Origin: Tissierellia bacterium
GTDB lineage: Bacteria; Bacillota; Clostridia; Tissierellales; Peptoniphilaceae
NCBI GenBank assembly: GCA_030537875.1
Contig: JAUNVC010000004.1
Location: 1-64,000, forward strand
Length of the DNA: 64,000 nucleotides
Direction: 5' to 3'
The position numbers and the translations under genes were made by a program. The notes under the pieces were generated by a model that saw nothing but the letters and a program-made list of their open reading frames with translations, had not been told where the DNA came from and made no database searches. Shown here one piece after another: positions 18,420-28,302 of the stretch (positions are counted from its first letter, which is position 1; each line of letters opens with the position of its first letter).

Positions 18420-19826
18420 AAAAGAAAACTTATTTGGGGATTGGTCTTTCTTCTTCTCGTCGCTGGTATGGGTTTTATCTATATCAATGAACAGCACAAG
18501 AAAGAGTGGAAAGAAATAGAGCAAACCCTTCAGTCTCCCAAGGTTTATCAGGGTATATCGGTGGGAGATGTGGATATTTCTGGTCTATTGCCAGAGGATG
18601 CTAAGAAAAAAATACTGGAAGCGATACAGAAAACATTGAACCAGAAGGTCATTTTGCAATACCCCGACAAAAAAGAAGAAAAAACATTGGCAGAGTTGGG
18701 TTTGGAAGCCCAATGGGAAGATGCTTTTGAAGAGGCTATTTCTTTGGGGCGTTCTGGAGAAGAGCGGGATCGGTATGAGGAAATTCAGAAGGTAAAGGAT
18801 AGGGGAAAGAATTTTCCCTTGGTTTTTCGTGTCAATCCCAAAAAGATGGAAGCCTACATAGCGAGTCTCAATGAGAGTTTTGGAGATAAACCGGAAAACG
18901 CATCCATCGAGTTTGATGAAAACACCTACCATATCATCCCAGGGAAAAATGGCTATTCTTTAAATGAAGAAAAACTTATCCAAGATCTTCAAAAGGCCGT
19001 AGAGGCAAAAAAAGAAACCACCATTTTGGTGGAGGGAGAGATGACAGAACCTGAGATTCGTACCGAAGATTTGGAGAGAATCAATGGTGTCATTGGAACC
19101 TATACATCGGATTTGGGCAATGGCACCAAGGGAAGAAATTTGAATATTGCCCTGTCCGCCAAAAGAATTTCCAATCGAATCCTTTGGCCCGGAGAAGAGC
19201 TTTCCTTCAATGAAGAGATGGGGGATATCACGGTGGCCAATGGATATTATATGGCCAGCACCATCCAAAATGGCCAATATATTGATTCTTTGGGAGGTGG
19301 GTTATGTCAAACGTCCACCACCTTATACAATGCTCTCATCCGTGGAGATGTGGAGATTTTAGAACGTCATCCCCATTCCATCCCCGCACCCTATGTGCCC
19401 ATTGGAGAAGATGGAGCCGTTTGGGTGGGTACCAAGGATTTGAGATTTCGAAACAACTGGGATTTTCCCATTTTGATTATGAGTTCCATTGCCAACAATA
19501 AAATTACATTCACCATCTACGGAGATATCCATACAAAAGATTATGATGTGGAAATCTATTCTGTGGTGACTGAAAAAATAGAGTGTGGCCGACAGGAACG
19601 CCCCAATGAAGATCTTTTGATGGGAGAAACAAAGGTCATCAAGAAGGGAAGAAATGGGTATCGGGCCCAGACCTTTAAAGTCTACAAAAAAGACGGAGCG
19701 GTCATAAAAAAAGTGCCCTATCTCAAGAGCTACTATCCCAAGCAGGATTGGATTGTAGATGTGGGCACAAAGGAGCTTCCCCCCCAAGAGGAGAAGCCCG
19801 AAACTGTGGATATATTTGCCGATTAA
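18417..19826 (+). CDS. VanW-family cell-surface protein
   Basis: 469 residues. An N-terminal membrane anchor (about 4-22) is followed by a YoaR-like putative peptidoglycan-binding region (to about 215), then the VanW domain with GTYTSDLGN, LWPGEELSFNE and GGGLCQTSTTLYNA, and a C-terminal G5-like strand region. The function of VanW is not settled; association with the cell wall is inferred from the anchor and family. GTG at 18417 has AAGGAG 8 nt upstream. The extreme C-terminus, VDIFAD after an acidic proline-containing stretch, resembles the end of the PBP at 3067-6039. It converges with the next gene, overlapping by 4 nt. Confidence 0.88.
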   Translation: MKRKLIWGLVFLLLVAGMGFIYINEQHKKEWKEIEQTLQSPKVYQGISVGDVDISGLLPEDAKKKILEAIQKTLNQKVILQYPDKKEEKTLAELGLEAQWEDAFEEAISLGRSGEERDRYEEIQKVKDRGKNFPLVFRVNPKKMEAYIASLNESFGDKPENASIEFDENTYHIIPGKNGYSLNEEKLIQDLQKAVEAKKETTILVEGEMTEPEIRTEDLERINGVIGTYTSDLGNGTKGRNLNIALSAKRISNRILWPGEELSFNEEMGDITVANGYYMASTIQNGQYIDSLGGGLCQTSTTLYNALIRGDVEILERHPHSIPAPYVPIGEDGAVWVGTKDLRFRNNWDFPILIMSSIANNKITFTIYGDIHTKDYDVEIYSVVTEKIECGRQERPNEDLLMGETKVIKKGRNGYRAQTFKVYKKDGAVIKKVPYLKSYYPKQDWIVDVGTKELPPQEEKPETVDIFAD

Positions 19827-21325
19827 GGTAGGCGAAGAAGAAAGATTTGAGGTTTCTCTTTTTTCTCCGAGGGAATATGGGCTAAGATGACGTTGTGATC
19901 GTGTAAATAAAAGGGGCGGCGAGAGGGTACATTGCCAATGAAGGAAAGGGCAGACCCTTGAAAGGTCCAGATGCTATTGATTCTACCATTATCTTTTTCC
20001 AGTTGGACTTCTCCCGCTTTCCATTGGGTAAGTCGGGTAAAGGGGCCATCGATGATTTTGGATCGTAAGCCCGACTGGAGGGAATAGATCATGAATTGTT
20101 GTTCCTTGTCTTGCCAAGGATCTTTGAGATATACAAAGCTGTGTTCGTCAAGGAAACGTGGAGAGGTACCTCGGTCAATATATACGGGACGAAAGTCGGT
20201 ATCATACTTGATGATTTCCCGATTTCCATTTCGTTCCCAAACCATGAGAAAACAATTTTTATGAATGCGAAGATCCAAGAGTTTATGGGCAAAGGTTTGG
20301 ATGAGCTCAGGACCCCTTGCTCCCATTTTCCATAGGGCCGATTCCCCTGTGTAGGTGGCAAAGTAGAGTTGCCCCTGATGATCCACGGTTAATAGAAAGG
20401 GAGGAGGACATTCTCCCAAATCATACTCTTTCACTTGATGATTTGCATTGACGGAAAGAATCCGATGGGGAAGTTCCGAGGAATAGAGATAGAGCATATC
20501 CCTTTCCGGATCTGACAGGGATAGATCCCATTGCTGCAATCGATATTGAAGTTTTAAAATTTCCTTTCGGGGTATAGAGTACATGGATAGTTCGCCCTCT
20601 GGAGACAAAAACAGGATAGAATCATCATCTATGAGACCAATGATTTCACCGTCATCAATTTTGGAGGAAATATTGGTTTTTTCCAAATGGGTGATATTTT
20701 TGTTTGTGACGTCAATAATGGCCGATAGGCTCACCACAGGACTTTCATCGTCCTCTTGAACGATGGTATCAAAATGTAAATTCCAAAACAGGGTGTTGTT
20801 GCGCAAAAACAATTTGGTTTCCGATGGAGTGACATTTCCAATGGGAAATTCCTTTCTAATGAGAGAGAGGGCATCTTCCAAATTCAATGGCAGACGAAAT
20901 TCAGGATAATTGGTTTTTACATGGATTGTATATTTATTTTTTTCATAGGGATTGATGCCTTTTAAGAGCAATTTAAAGCGAGGACGGTAGACTTCGGGGA
21001 TCACACGACGACTTCCTTTGAGATAGATTGTAATCTCTCGGTCGACCCATTGGATACGGTCGATTTCAACGGTTTTGCAATTGGTCAAGCCGGTGAAGAG
21101 AGTCAGCTCTCCCTCTGTCATGGCCGTGGGATGTAAATCCCACATTTCCTTGGCGATGGTAAAGTCCTCGATACGACTCATATCCATGACCTCGTATTCC
21201 ATTGGATAGCTTTCAGCAGGATTGGATTCATCACGAATGAGAAGATTGCACCCAATAAGACAGAAAGAGAAACATAGTACAATCAAAATAGGATAGAATA
21301 TAGATTTTTTTTGTAGATTAGACAT
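19823..21325 (-). CDS. Unrecognised lipoprotein, possible beta-propeller
   Basis: 500-residue protein that I cannot assign to a family. The N-terminal hydrophobic segment ends in lipobox CLIGC (Cys26), so it should be a lipoprotein on the outer face of the membrane. Residues about 40-230 are mixed alpha/beta with several charged segments. From about 230 on there are repeated short beta-strand units with a spacing near 45 residues (for example DDSILFLSPEGELSMYSI and HQGQLYFATYTGESALW), which suggests a beta-propeller. AAGGGGGG lies just upstream of the ATG. It overlaps the convergent vanW stop. No neighbour suggests a function. Confidence 0.7.
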   Translation of the reverse strand: MSNLQKKSIFYPILIVLCFSFCLIGCNLLIRDESNPAESYPMEYEVMDMSRIEDFTIAKEMWDLHPTAMTEGELTLFTGLTNCKTVEIDRIQWVDREITIYLKGSRRVIPEVYRPRFKLLLKGINPYEKNKYTIHVKTNYPEFRLPLNLEDALSLIRKEFPIGNVTPSETKLFLRNNTLFWNLHFDTIVQEDDESPVVSLSAIIDVTNKNITHLEKTNISSKIDDGEIIGLIDDDSILFLSPEGELSMYSIPRKEILKLQYRLQQWDLSLSDPERDMLYLYSSELPHRILSVNANHQVKEYDLGECPPPFLLTVDHQGQLYFATYTGESALWKMGARGPELIQTFAHKLLDLRIHKNCFLMVWERNGNREIIKYDTDFRPVYIDRGTSPRFLDEHSFVYLKDPWQDKEQQFMIYSLQSGLRSKIIDGPFTRLTQWKAGEVQLEKDNGRINSIWTFQGSALSFIGNVPSRRPFYLHDHNVILAHIPSEKKEKPQIFLLRLP

Positions 21326-21378
21326 GATACCCCCCTTTTCATTGTATTCAATTTGGGGGTAGATTACAAGGAGGAGCC

Positions 21379-23346
21379 ATGGAATTTAAATTGCATTCAC
21401 CATTTCAACCCACGGGAGATCAACCTGAGGCAATCGAAGCATTGGCCAAGGGAATCCAAGATGGACTTCGCTATCAATGTCTCAAGGGCGTGACGGGAAG
21501 CGGAAAAACATTTACCATGGCAAATATTATTGAAAAAACCCAACGCCCCACTTTGGTGATTGCCCATAACAAAACCTTGGCCTATCAACTATGTATGGAA
21601 CTTAGGGAGTTTTTTCCGGAAAATTCCGTGGAATACTTTGTGAGTTACTATGATTATTATCAACCGGAGGCCTATGTTCCAAGCACCGACACCTATATTG
21701 CCAAGGACTCCAGCATCAACGATGAAATTGATAAATTACGTCACTCAGCCACGGCCTCCCTTTTTGAACGAAGGGATACCATTATTGTGGCATCGGTGAG
21801 CTGTATCTACGGCTTGGGGGATCCGGAGGATTATCTCAGCCTTATGGTGAGTTTACGTCCGGGCATGGAAAAGGATCGAGATCGGGTCATCGAAGAATTG
21901 GTTGCCATCCAATATGTCCGTAATGACATCAATTTTATCCGTGGGACCTTCCGAGTTCGGGGAGATGTGCTGGATATTTTTCCCGCCAGCCAAAGTGAAC
22001 ATTCGGTGCGGATAGAATTTTTTGGCGATGAAATCGATCGAATTGTGGAAATCAATCCATTGACCGGTGAAGTCATCGGACGTTTGAATCACGTCAGCAT
22101 CTTTCCAGCTTCCCACTTTGCCACCACCCAAAGGAAGGTGGAACGTGCCCTTGTCACCATTGAGGAAGAATTGGAGGAGCGACTCAAGGAATTGCGAGAT
22201 CAAGACCATCTCCTCTATGCGGAACGATTGGAGCAAAGGACGCGCTACGACTTGGAAATGTTGAGAGAGATTGGCTTTTGCTCTGGAATTGAAAACTATT
22301 CCAGACATTTGTCGGGACGGGGGCCGGGTACAAGACCCTATACATTGATTGACTATTTCCCCAAGGATTTTTTGATTCTCGTGGACGAGAGCCATGTGAC
22401 CATTCCTCAGATTGGGGGAATGTACGCAGGGGATCGGTCGAGAAAACAAACCCTGGTGGACTATGGGTTTCGGTTACCTTCCGCCTTGGACAATCGACCA
22501 TTGAACTTCAAAGAATTTGAACAATTGGTCAATACCATGGTTTTTGTGTCGGCCACCCCAGGCCCCTATGAAAGAGAAAAATCACAGCAAACAGTGGAGC
22601 AAGTTCTTCGCCCCACAGGTCTTTTGGATCCGACCATCATCCTTCGTCCCATGAAACATCAAGTGGACGATCTATTGGAGCGGATTCACGATCGCATCGA
22701 GAAAAAAGAACGGGTACTTATCACCACTCTGACCAAAAAAATGGCGGAAGATTTGACCCGATACTTGAAAGATCAAGGCATTCGTGTGACCTATATGCAC
22801 TCCGATACGGAGACCATCGACCGAATGAAAATCATTCGAGATCTTCGCATGGGAATCTTTGATGTACTGGTGGGAATCAACCTCTTGAGAGAGGGATTGG
22901 ATTTGCCAGAAGTTAGTCTTGTGGCCATATTGGATGCGGATAAGGAAGGATTTCTCCGCAGTGAAACGTCCCTCATCCAAACCGTGGGAAGAGCTGCTAG
23001 GAATGTCCATGGGGAAGTGGTGATGTATGCAGATCGAGTGACCGACAGTATGAAACGAACCATGGAGGAGACGACCAGACGTAGAAAAATTCAGGAAGCC
23101 TACAATAAAGCCCATGGCATAAAACCCCGCTCCATTATCAAAGATGTTCGAGAAGTGATCGGCATCATGCAGCAGGAGGAAGAAGTAGAAAGGGTGGAAA
23201 GGGCTCTATCCACCGATGAAATTCTATTGGTCATCGAGGAGATTCGCCGTGCCATGTTGACGGCGGCGGAGGAATTGAACTTTGAAGAAGCAGCAAAATT
23301 ACGTGATTCTATGAGAGAATGGCAAAAGAAATTAGAAAAGAGGTAA
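21379..23346 (+). CDS. uvrB: Excinuclease ABC subunit B
   Basis: Helicase-like damage-verification subunit of nucleotide excision repair, 655 residues, the family's length. Walker A GVTGSGKT is near 38-45, the beta-hairpin [13 protein letters not shown] near 92-104, the DEAD-like motif VDESH near 335, helicase motif VSATPG, the motif V/VI region [11 protein letters not shown] and QTVGRAAR, and a C-terminal UVR domain ([13 protein letters not shown]) that binds UvrC. AAGGAGGAG precedes the ATG. I see no LexA-type box in the short upstream region. uvrA follows after 1 nt. Confidence 0.97.
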   Translation: MEFKLHSPFQPTGDQPEAIEALAKGIQDGLRYQCLKGVTGSGKTFTMANIIEKTQRPTLVIAHNKTLAYQLCMELREFFPENSVEYFVSYYDYYQPEAYVPSTDTYIAKDSSINDEIDKLRHSATASLFERRDTIIVASVSCIYGLGDPEDYLSLMVSLRPGMEKDRDRVIEELVAIQYVRNDINFIRGTFRVRGDVLDIFPASQSEHSVRIEFFGDEIDRIVEINPLTGEVIGRLNHVSIFPASHFATTQRKVERALVTIEEELEERLKELRDQDHLLYAERLEQRTRYDLEMLREIGFCSGIENYSRHLSGRGPGTRPYTLIDYFPKDFLILVDESHVTIPQIGGMYAGDRSRKQTLVDYGFRLPSALDNRPLNFKEFEQLVNTMVFVSATPGPYEREKSQQTVEQVLRPTGLLDPTIILRPMKHQVDDLLERIHDRIEKKERVLITTLTKKMAEDLTRYLKDQGIRVTYMHSDTETIDRMKIIRDLRMGIFDVLVGINLLREGLDLPEVSLVAILDADKEGFLRSETSLIQTVGRAARNVHGEVVMYADRVTDSMKRTMEETTRRRKIQEAYNKAHGIKPRSIIKDVREVIGIMQQEEEVERVERALSTDEILLVIEEIRRAMLTAAEELNFEEAAKLRDSMREWQKKLEKR

Positions 23347-23347
23347 C

Positions 23348-26167
23348 ATGGACAAACACATTGTCATACGTGGTGCATCGGAACATAATTTAAAACATAT
23401 TGATATTGATTTACCGAGAAATAAAATGATCGTGATTACGGGACTTTCCGGCTCAGGAAAAAGCTCCCTAGCTTTTGATACCATCTATGCCGAAGGGCAG
23501 AGAAGGTATGTGGAAAGTCTTTCCAGCTATGCCCGTCAGTTTTTGGGGCAAATGGATAAGCCGGCGGTGGAATACATTGGGGGACTCAGTCCTTCCATCT
23601 CCATTGACCAAAAGACCACCAGCAAAAACCCTCGCTCCACCGTGGGAACAGTGACAGAAATATATGATTATCTGCGCCTACTCTATGCACGGATTGGTCA
23701 TGTGCACTGTCCCAAGTGTGGAAAACTCATTGAGAAACAAACCATAGACCAGATGATTGATGAAGTGAAAACCCTACCCCTTGGAACGAAAATGATGATG
23801 TTGGCACCGGTCATTCGGGGGAAAAAGGGGGAGCATAAGTCGGTCTTTGAATCCATCAAAAAGGAAGGATATGTCCGCGTCGTGGTCGATGGGGAAGTCT
23901 ATGATATGGAAAGCGTACCCAGTCTATCGAAAAATCAAAAGCATTCCATTGAGGTGGTGGTCGATCGAATCAAACTCAAAGAAGATATGGACAAGCGACT
24001 GACCGATTCTTTGGAAAGTGCTTTGGAATTGGGCCATGGATATATGATTGTCCGAACCGATGATAGAGATATTGCCTTCAGTGAAAACTTTGCTTGCATG
24101 GACTGTAAGATCGCCATGGAAGAAATTAGCACTCGACTTTTTAGTTTCAACTCTCCCTTTGGTATGTGTGAACGGTGCAATGGATTGGGATTTTTCCGCC
24201 ATGTCTCCGAGGAATTGGTACTTGCCAACACGGAGCTTTCCATTGCAGAGGGGGCTGTATCTGCCTATTCTAACAATGACAAGGATAGCTACTATATGCA
24301 AATGTTTACAGCCTTGGCAGATAAATGGAATGTTTCCATACAGACGCCCATCAAAGATGCTCCCAAGGGGTTTATGGATGAATTGATGCACGGAACCAAG
24401 GATAAGCTAAAGTTTCGATACAAGTCCAATTTTGGTGGCCGGGGTACGGTGAAATATTATGCAGGCCCATGGGAAGGGGTTCTTCAAAACCTCCAATATC
24501 GGTACGAAAATACGGTCAGTGAACATGTGCGAAAACGAATCAATGATTATATGGAGGAGATTCCCTGTAGTGATTGTAATGGGAAAAGACTCAACGACAA
24601 TGCCCTCTCTGTGAGAGTTGGAGGACTTAACATTGCAGAGCTCACGGATTTGGATATTGAAAAGGAGCTGGAATTTTTCCAATCCCTACAACTCACAGAC
24701 ACGGAGGAATATATTGCCGCAGAAATTCTAAAAGAGATACGCACCCGATTGTCTTTCTTAAAGGCGGTGGGGCTATCCTATCTCACCCTATCGAGGATGG
24801 CACTGAGTCTTTCCGGTGGAGAATCTCAAAGGATTCGGCTGGCAACGCAAATTGGATCCAAACTTGTAGGTGTGATCTATGTGCTAGATGAACCGAGTAT
24901 CGGTCTTCACCAAAGGGATAACGACAGACTTCTTGCCACCTTGCGAGAGCTCACCGATGCAGGAAACACGGTTCTCGTTGTAGAACATGACGAAGACACC
25001 ATGAGAGAGGCCGATTACATCTTGGATATTGGTCCCGGTGCAGGTGTCCATGGAGGGAAAGTGGTTGTCTTTGGTACGCCCAAAGAAGTGGAACAATGTG
25101 AGGAAAGTATCACAGGCCAATATCTTTCTGGGAAGAAAAAAATCCCCCTGCCCAAGACCAGACGGAAGGCAGAACGGGGATGTTTGAAGATACAAAAGGC
25201 GGCAGAAAACAATTTGAAATCCATTGATGTGGAGATTCCCATTGGACTGATGACGGCGGTGACGGGAGTCAGCGGTTCGGGAAAATCCTCCTTGGTCAAT
25301 GAAGTTCTCTACAAAAATTTGGCGAGAAATCTCAATCGTGCCAAGATTAAGCCTGGGAAATCGGCGGGGGTGGATCATACGGAAGAATTGGATAAAGTGG
25401 TGGTCATTGACCAATCCCCCATTGGAAGAACGCCCCGATCCAATCCAGCCACCTATACGGGGGTCTTTGACCTCATCCGAGATGTCTTTGCCATGACACC
25501 GGAGGCCAAGCAAAGGGGATATAAAAAAGGACGATTTTCCTTCAATGTGAAGGGAGGACGTTGTGAGGCTTGCAAAGGTGATGGAATCTTGAAGGTGGAG
25601 ATGCACTTTTTGCCCGATGTATATGTTCCCTGTGAGGTATGCAAGGGCAAACGATACAATCGAGAAACCTTGGAAGTGAAATACAAGGGAAAAAACATTG
25701 CCGATGTCCTTTCCATGACTGTGGAAGAGGCCTTGGAATTTTTTGAACATCACCCAGGCATCAAGAGAAAACTTCAAACCCTGTATGATGTGGGCTTGGG
25801 CTATATCACCTTGGGACAAAGTTCCACCCAATTGTCAGGGGGAGAGGCCCAGAGAGTAAAACTGGCCACCGAATTATCCAAACGTCCCACGGGAAAAACC
25901 ATATATATTTTGGATGAACCCACCACGGGACTTCACTCAGAGGATGTGGCAAAGCTCATTTTGGTGCTCCAAAAGTTGGTGGAAGGTGGCAACACCATGG
26001 TCATCATCGAACATAACCTCGATGTGATTAAGGTTTGTGATTATATTGTAGACTTGGGGCCAGAGGGCGGAGATAAGGGAGGCTATGTGGTGGCCACCGG
26101 AACGCCAGAAGAAGTGGCCAAAAAGAAAAAATCCTATACGGGACAATTTTTAAAGAAGGTCTTATAG
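23348..26167 (+). CDS. uvrA: Excinuclease ABC subunit A
   Basis: Damage-recognition ATPase of nucleotide excision repair, 939 residues. It has two ABC-type ATPase modules: first Walker A GLSGSGKSS near 31 and second GVSGSGKSS near 640, each with its own signature (LSGGESQR, LSGGEAQR) and Walker B (YVLDEPSIGL, YILDEPTTGL). Zinc motifs are CxxC pairs at CPKCGK (about 120), CMDCK/CERCNG, CSDCNG and CEACKGDG/CEVCKGKRY. Gene order uvrB-uvrA is common in Firmicutes. A strong hairpin terminator follows. Confidence 0.97.
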   Translation: MDKHIVIRGASEHNLKHIDIDLPRNKMIVITGLSGSGKSSLAFDTIYAEGQRRYVESLSSYARQFLGQMDKPAVEYIGGLSPSISIDQKTTSKNPRSTVGTVTEIYDYLRLLYARIGHVHCPKCGKLIEKQTIDQMIDEVKTLPLGTKMMMLAPVIRGKKGEHKSVFESIKKEGYVRVVVDGEVYDMESVPSLSKNQKHSIEVVVDRIKLKEDMDKRLTDSLESALELGHGYMIVRTDDRDIAFSENFACMDCKIAMEEISTRLFSFNSPFGMCERCNGLGFFRHVSEELVLANTELSIAEGAVSAYSNNDKDSYYMQMFTALADKWNVSIQTPIKDAPKGFMDELMHGTKDKLKFRYKSNFGGRGTVKYYAGPWEGVLQNLQYRYENTVSEHVRKRINDYMEEIPCSDCNGKRLNDNALSVRVGGLNIAELTDLDIEKELEFFQSLQLTDTEEYIAAEILKEIRTRLSFLKAVGLSYLTLSRMALSLSGGESQRIRLATQIGSKLVGVIYVLDEPSIGLHQRDNDRLLATLRELTDAGNTVLVVEHDEDTMREADYILDIGPGAGVHGGKVVVFGTPKEVEQCEESITGQYLSGKKKIPLPKTRRKAERGCLKIQKAAENNLKSIDVEIPIGLMTAVTGVSGSGKSSLVNEVLYKNLARNLNRAKIKPGKSAGVDHTEELDKVVVIDQSPIGRTPRSNPATYTGVFDLIRDVFAMTPEAKQRGYKKGRFSFNVKGGRCEACKGDGILKVEMHFLPDVYVPCEVCKGKRYNRETLEVKYKGKNIADVLSMTVEEALEFFEHHPGIKRKLQTLYDVGLGYITLGQSSTQLSGGEAQRVKLATELSKRPTGKTIYILDEPTTGLHSEDVAKLILVLQKLVEGGNTMVIIEHNLDVIKVCDYIVDLGPEGGDKGGYVVATGTPEEVAKKKKSYTGQFLKKVL

Positions 26168-26173
26168 AAGAAA

Positions 26174-26203
26174 CCCCTCCACGGGAAATGGAGGGGATTT
26201 TTT
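26174..26203. terminator. Terminator shared by uvrA and the convergent ABC operon
   Basis: An 8-bp stem CCCCTCCA/TGGAGGGG with a 7-nt loop is followed by ATTTTTT on the plus strand; the minus strand has TTTCTTCT after the stem. It lies between the uvrA stop and the stop of the minus-strand exporter. Confidence 0.85.
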
Positions 26204-27788
26204 ATGCTTTACTCAAATGGATTCGATCGTCAAAGCGAGAGATAAAGTCATCGGACCAGTCATGGGAGATGACAATGACATTGGTGTCTTCCAAGGAGAG
26301 AATGGTATCCATAAGTTCCTTGGCTTTGTCGGGATCGAGGGCCGAGGTGGGCTCATCTAAAACAATAATCTTGGATTTTCTATAAAGGGCCCTTGCCAAA
26401 GCAATCCTTTGCTTTTCTCCACCGGAAATTTTTCCGGCAAATTCACCGATGTTCTTTTCTCCGTTTTCTCGAAGGAGAGAAGAGAGGTGACAGGTTTCGA
26501 TGGTCTTTTGATAGAGAGTTTCGTCATAGGGTAGCCCTAAAATAATATTGTCTCGGATGGAGCTATTGAAAAGATAGGGGTCTTGTTCCACCTCGGCGAC
26601 AGATGTATAGAGCTCGTATGCGGGAATATCCCGGATAGACGTGCCATTGATGGTAATCTCTCCATTGAAATCATCATAATATTTCATGAGGAGTTTTACT
26701 AAAGTGGATTTACCTACGCCACTTTCTCCTGTGATGAGAACCTTTGTGTTGGGTTGGAAGACATGGGAGAGGTTTTGGAGGATGGGCTTTCCATCCAAGT
26801 TTAAAGAAACATTCTCAAAGACGATGGTTGGTTTGGTGAAATCCTTTTCCTCAGAGGAGAGTTCTTCTTTTTCATCTAAAATCCCTTGGAGTTTTTTTCG
26901 GATGGTCTTTAAAGATCGCATGCCAGGAATGAGGGTTCCAAATTCATTGATGGGATTAAAGACAAAGTTCAATAATTGGATGGCCACAATCAATTCACCG
27001 ACAGAGATACGATTCTTTGTCACCATGTAGGCACCAAAAATCATGGCCAGCACTTGGGAAAAAGCTCCAGAAGTGGAGGCAATATTGGCACCCATTTCTT
27101 TGAGAGCCACTGCCCGATTATGCTTAACTTGCTGCTCCATGTTGATGGATTTATAGGCTTCAAGACGAGAATCCCTACAATTATTTTTATAGATGGCGTG
27201 ATGGCCAAAGGTATTTTCCTTGGTTGATTCGAGAAAGGCTTCATTGGCGATGGAACTCTCGTTTTGTTTTTTGGTGAGGGCATTGGTGATGAGTTGAGGA
27301 AAAATCATGGGAATGAGAAATACGGCCATAAACACCAATAGAAGAATGGGGCTGATGAAAATCATAGCCACCACAGCGGCAAGGAAGAGAATAATTTCAA
27401 AAATTAGTTCGGGAATAGCACTATAGTAATTTTGCTCCACCTTATCCACATCATTAGTTAATATGTTTTGATAATAAGATGACTCTTTTTTTCTGTATTT
27501 AGCAGGAGCCAATCGTAAGATCGCCTCCATCAATTGTTGACGAAGATGATAGATGGTTTCTCCAACATACTTGGCTTTGGAATAGATGGCCAATGTGTAT
27601 GCAAGAAATGTTGCAATGACAGATGCCACACAGAAAATGGAAAACTTCACAAGATTGGGCATATTACCTGACACAGCTGCATCTATAATATATTTTAAAA
27701 TATAGGAAAAAAATACCATGAGAAGTGCTGCAATTGCATATCCTATAATTGAGAAAACTAACCATTGAAAACAATGTCTATTACGCAT
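26202..27788 (-). CDS. ABC exporter, fused permease and ATPase, of the AT-rich peptide operon
   Basis: 528 residues: membrane domain about 1-300 with several helices, then an ATPase domain with Walker A GESGVGKST near 350, signature ISGGEKQR, Walker B IIVLDEPTSALD and a switch His in ISHDW. It lacks an N-terminal C39 peptidase domain, so it cannot itself cleave a double-glycine leader. AAGGGGG lies ahead of the ATG, the same ribosome-site type as the peptide gene of the same operon. It is the last of four genes, 10 nt after the 167-residue protein. The 5' third of the gene is AT-rich while the rest resembles the host genes, so the gene may be mosaic. Confidence 0.87.
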   Translation of the reverse strand: MRNRHCFQWLVFSIIGYAIAALLMVFFSYILKYIIDAAVSGNMPNLVKFSIFCVASVIATFLAYTLAIYSKAKYVGETIYHLRQQLMEAILRLAPAKYRKKESSYYQNILTNDVDKVEQNYYSAIPELIFEIILFLAAVVAMIFISPILLLVFMAVFLIPMIFPQLITNALTKKQNESSIANEAFLESTKENTFGHHAIYKNNCRDSRLEAYKSINMEQQVKHNRAVALKEMGANIASTSGAFSQVLAMIFGAYMVTKNRISVGELIVAIQLLNFVFNPINEFGTLIPGMRSLKTIRKKLQGILDEKEELSSEEKDFTKPTIVFENVSLNLDGKPILQNLSHVFQPNTKVLITGESGVGKSTLVKLLMKYYDDFNGEITINGTSIRDIPAYELYTSVAEVEQDPYLFNSSIRDNIILGLPYDETLYQKTIETCHLSSLLRENGEKNIGEFAGKISGGEKQRIALARALYRKSKIIVLDEPTSALDPDKAKELMDTILSLEDTNVIVISHDWSDDFISRFDDRIHLSKA

Positions 27789-27798
27789 ATATTCCCCC

Positions 27799-28302
27799 TT
27801 ATATTTTTTTGACTATCAGAGTATAAAAATTAATTATGTCATTTTTATACTCTGAGTCAGTTTCTAAAGAATGTAAATACTCAATTGAACTACTTATTAA
27901 TCCATCACATATATTATATCTAGTATATATAAGTGCTATTATTGATATACAAACAATATCATTGGTGTGTACTCCAAAAAGAAATAAACCATTAAGAACA
28001 TAAGGTTCTAACCTTTGATGATAAAATATTTCTTTTATTAGAAGATTCGTGAGTGAGTCATAAAACACATAAGTGTCATTGCTTAATAAGTCTTGTAAAT
28101 TATATTGTTTATTACAACATGAATCTTTTACAATTTTTTCTATTTCTGGTATCAAAATATCGTTAATCTTTAAATAACCTATAAGAATCAATTCTAAGAT
28201 ACTGACAGTTTCATTCTTAGCTTTATTCAAAACAATCTGATTTAAAGCCGAAAATTCTTTATTCAAAAGTAGTTTTTGATATTTTTTCAATTTATTTTTC
28301 AC
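27799..28302 (-). CDS. Unrecognised 167-residue protein, third gene of the AT-rich operon
   Basis: I do not recognise a family. The start is GTG at 28302, overlapping the previous gene's end by 11 nt, so translation is probably coupled. The protein is rich in Ile, Leu, Asn and Lys, looks mainly alpha-helical, has two adjacent cysteines (DSCCNK) near 63, and has no signal peptide or obvious membrane span, although the segment around FGVHTNDIVCISIIALIYT is quite hydrophobic. Base composition is strongly AT-rich. A role in making, sensing or protecting against the upstream peptide is only inferred from the operon. Confidence 0.65.
   Translation of the reverse strand: MKNKLKKYQKLLLNKEFSALNQIVLNKAKNETVSILELILIGYLKINDILIPEIEKIVKDSCCNKQYNLQDLLSNDTYVFYDSLTNLLIKEIFYHQRLEPYVLNGLFLFGVHTNDIVCISIIALIYTRYNICDGLISSSIEYLHSLETDSEYKNDIINFYTLIVKKI

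Noticed and set aside
21326..21378. LexA-type operator upstream of uvrB
   Set aside because: No GAAC-N4-GTTC-like palindrome is present in the short intergenic region.
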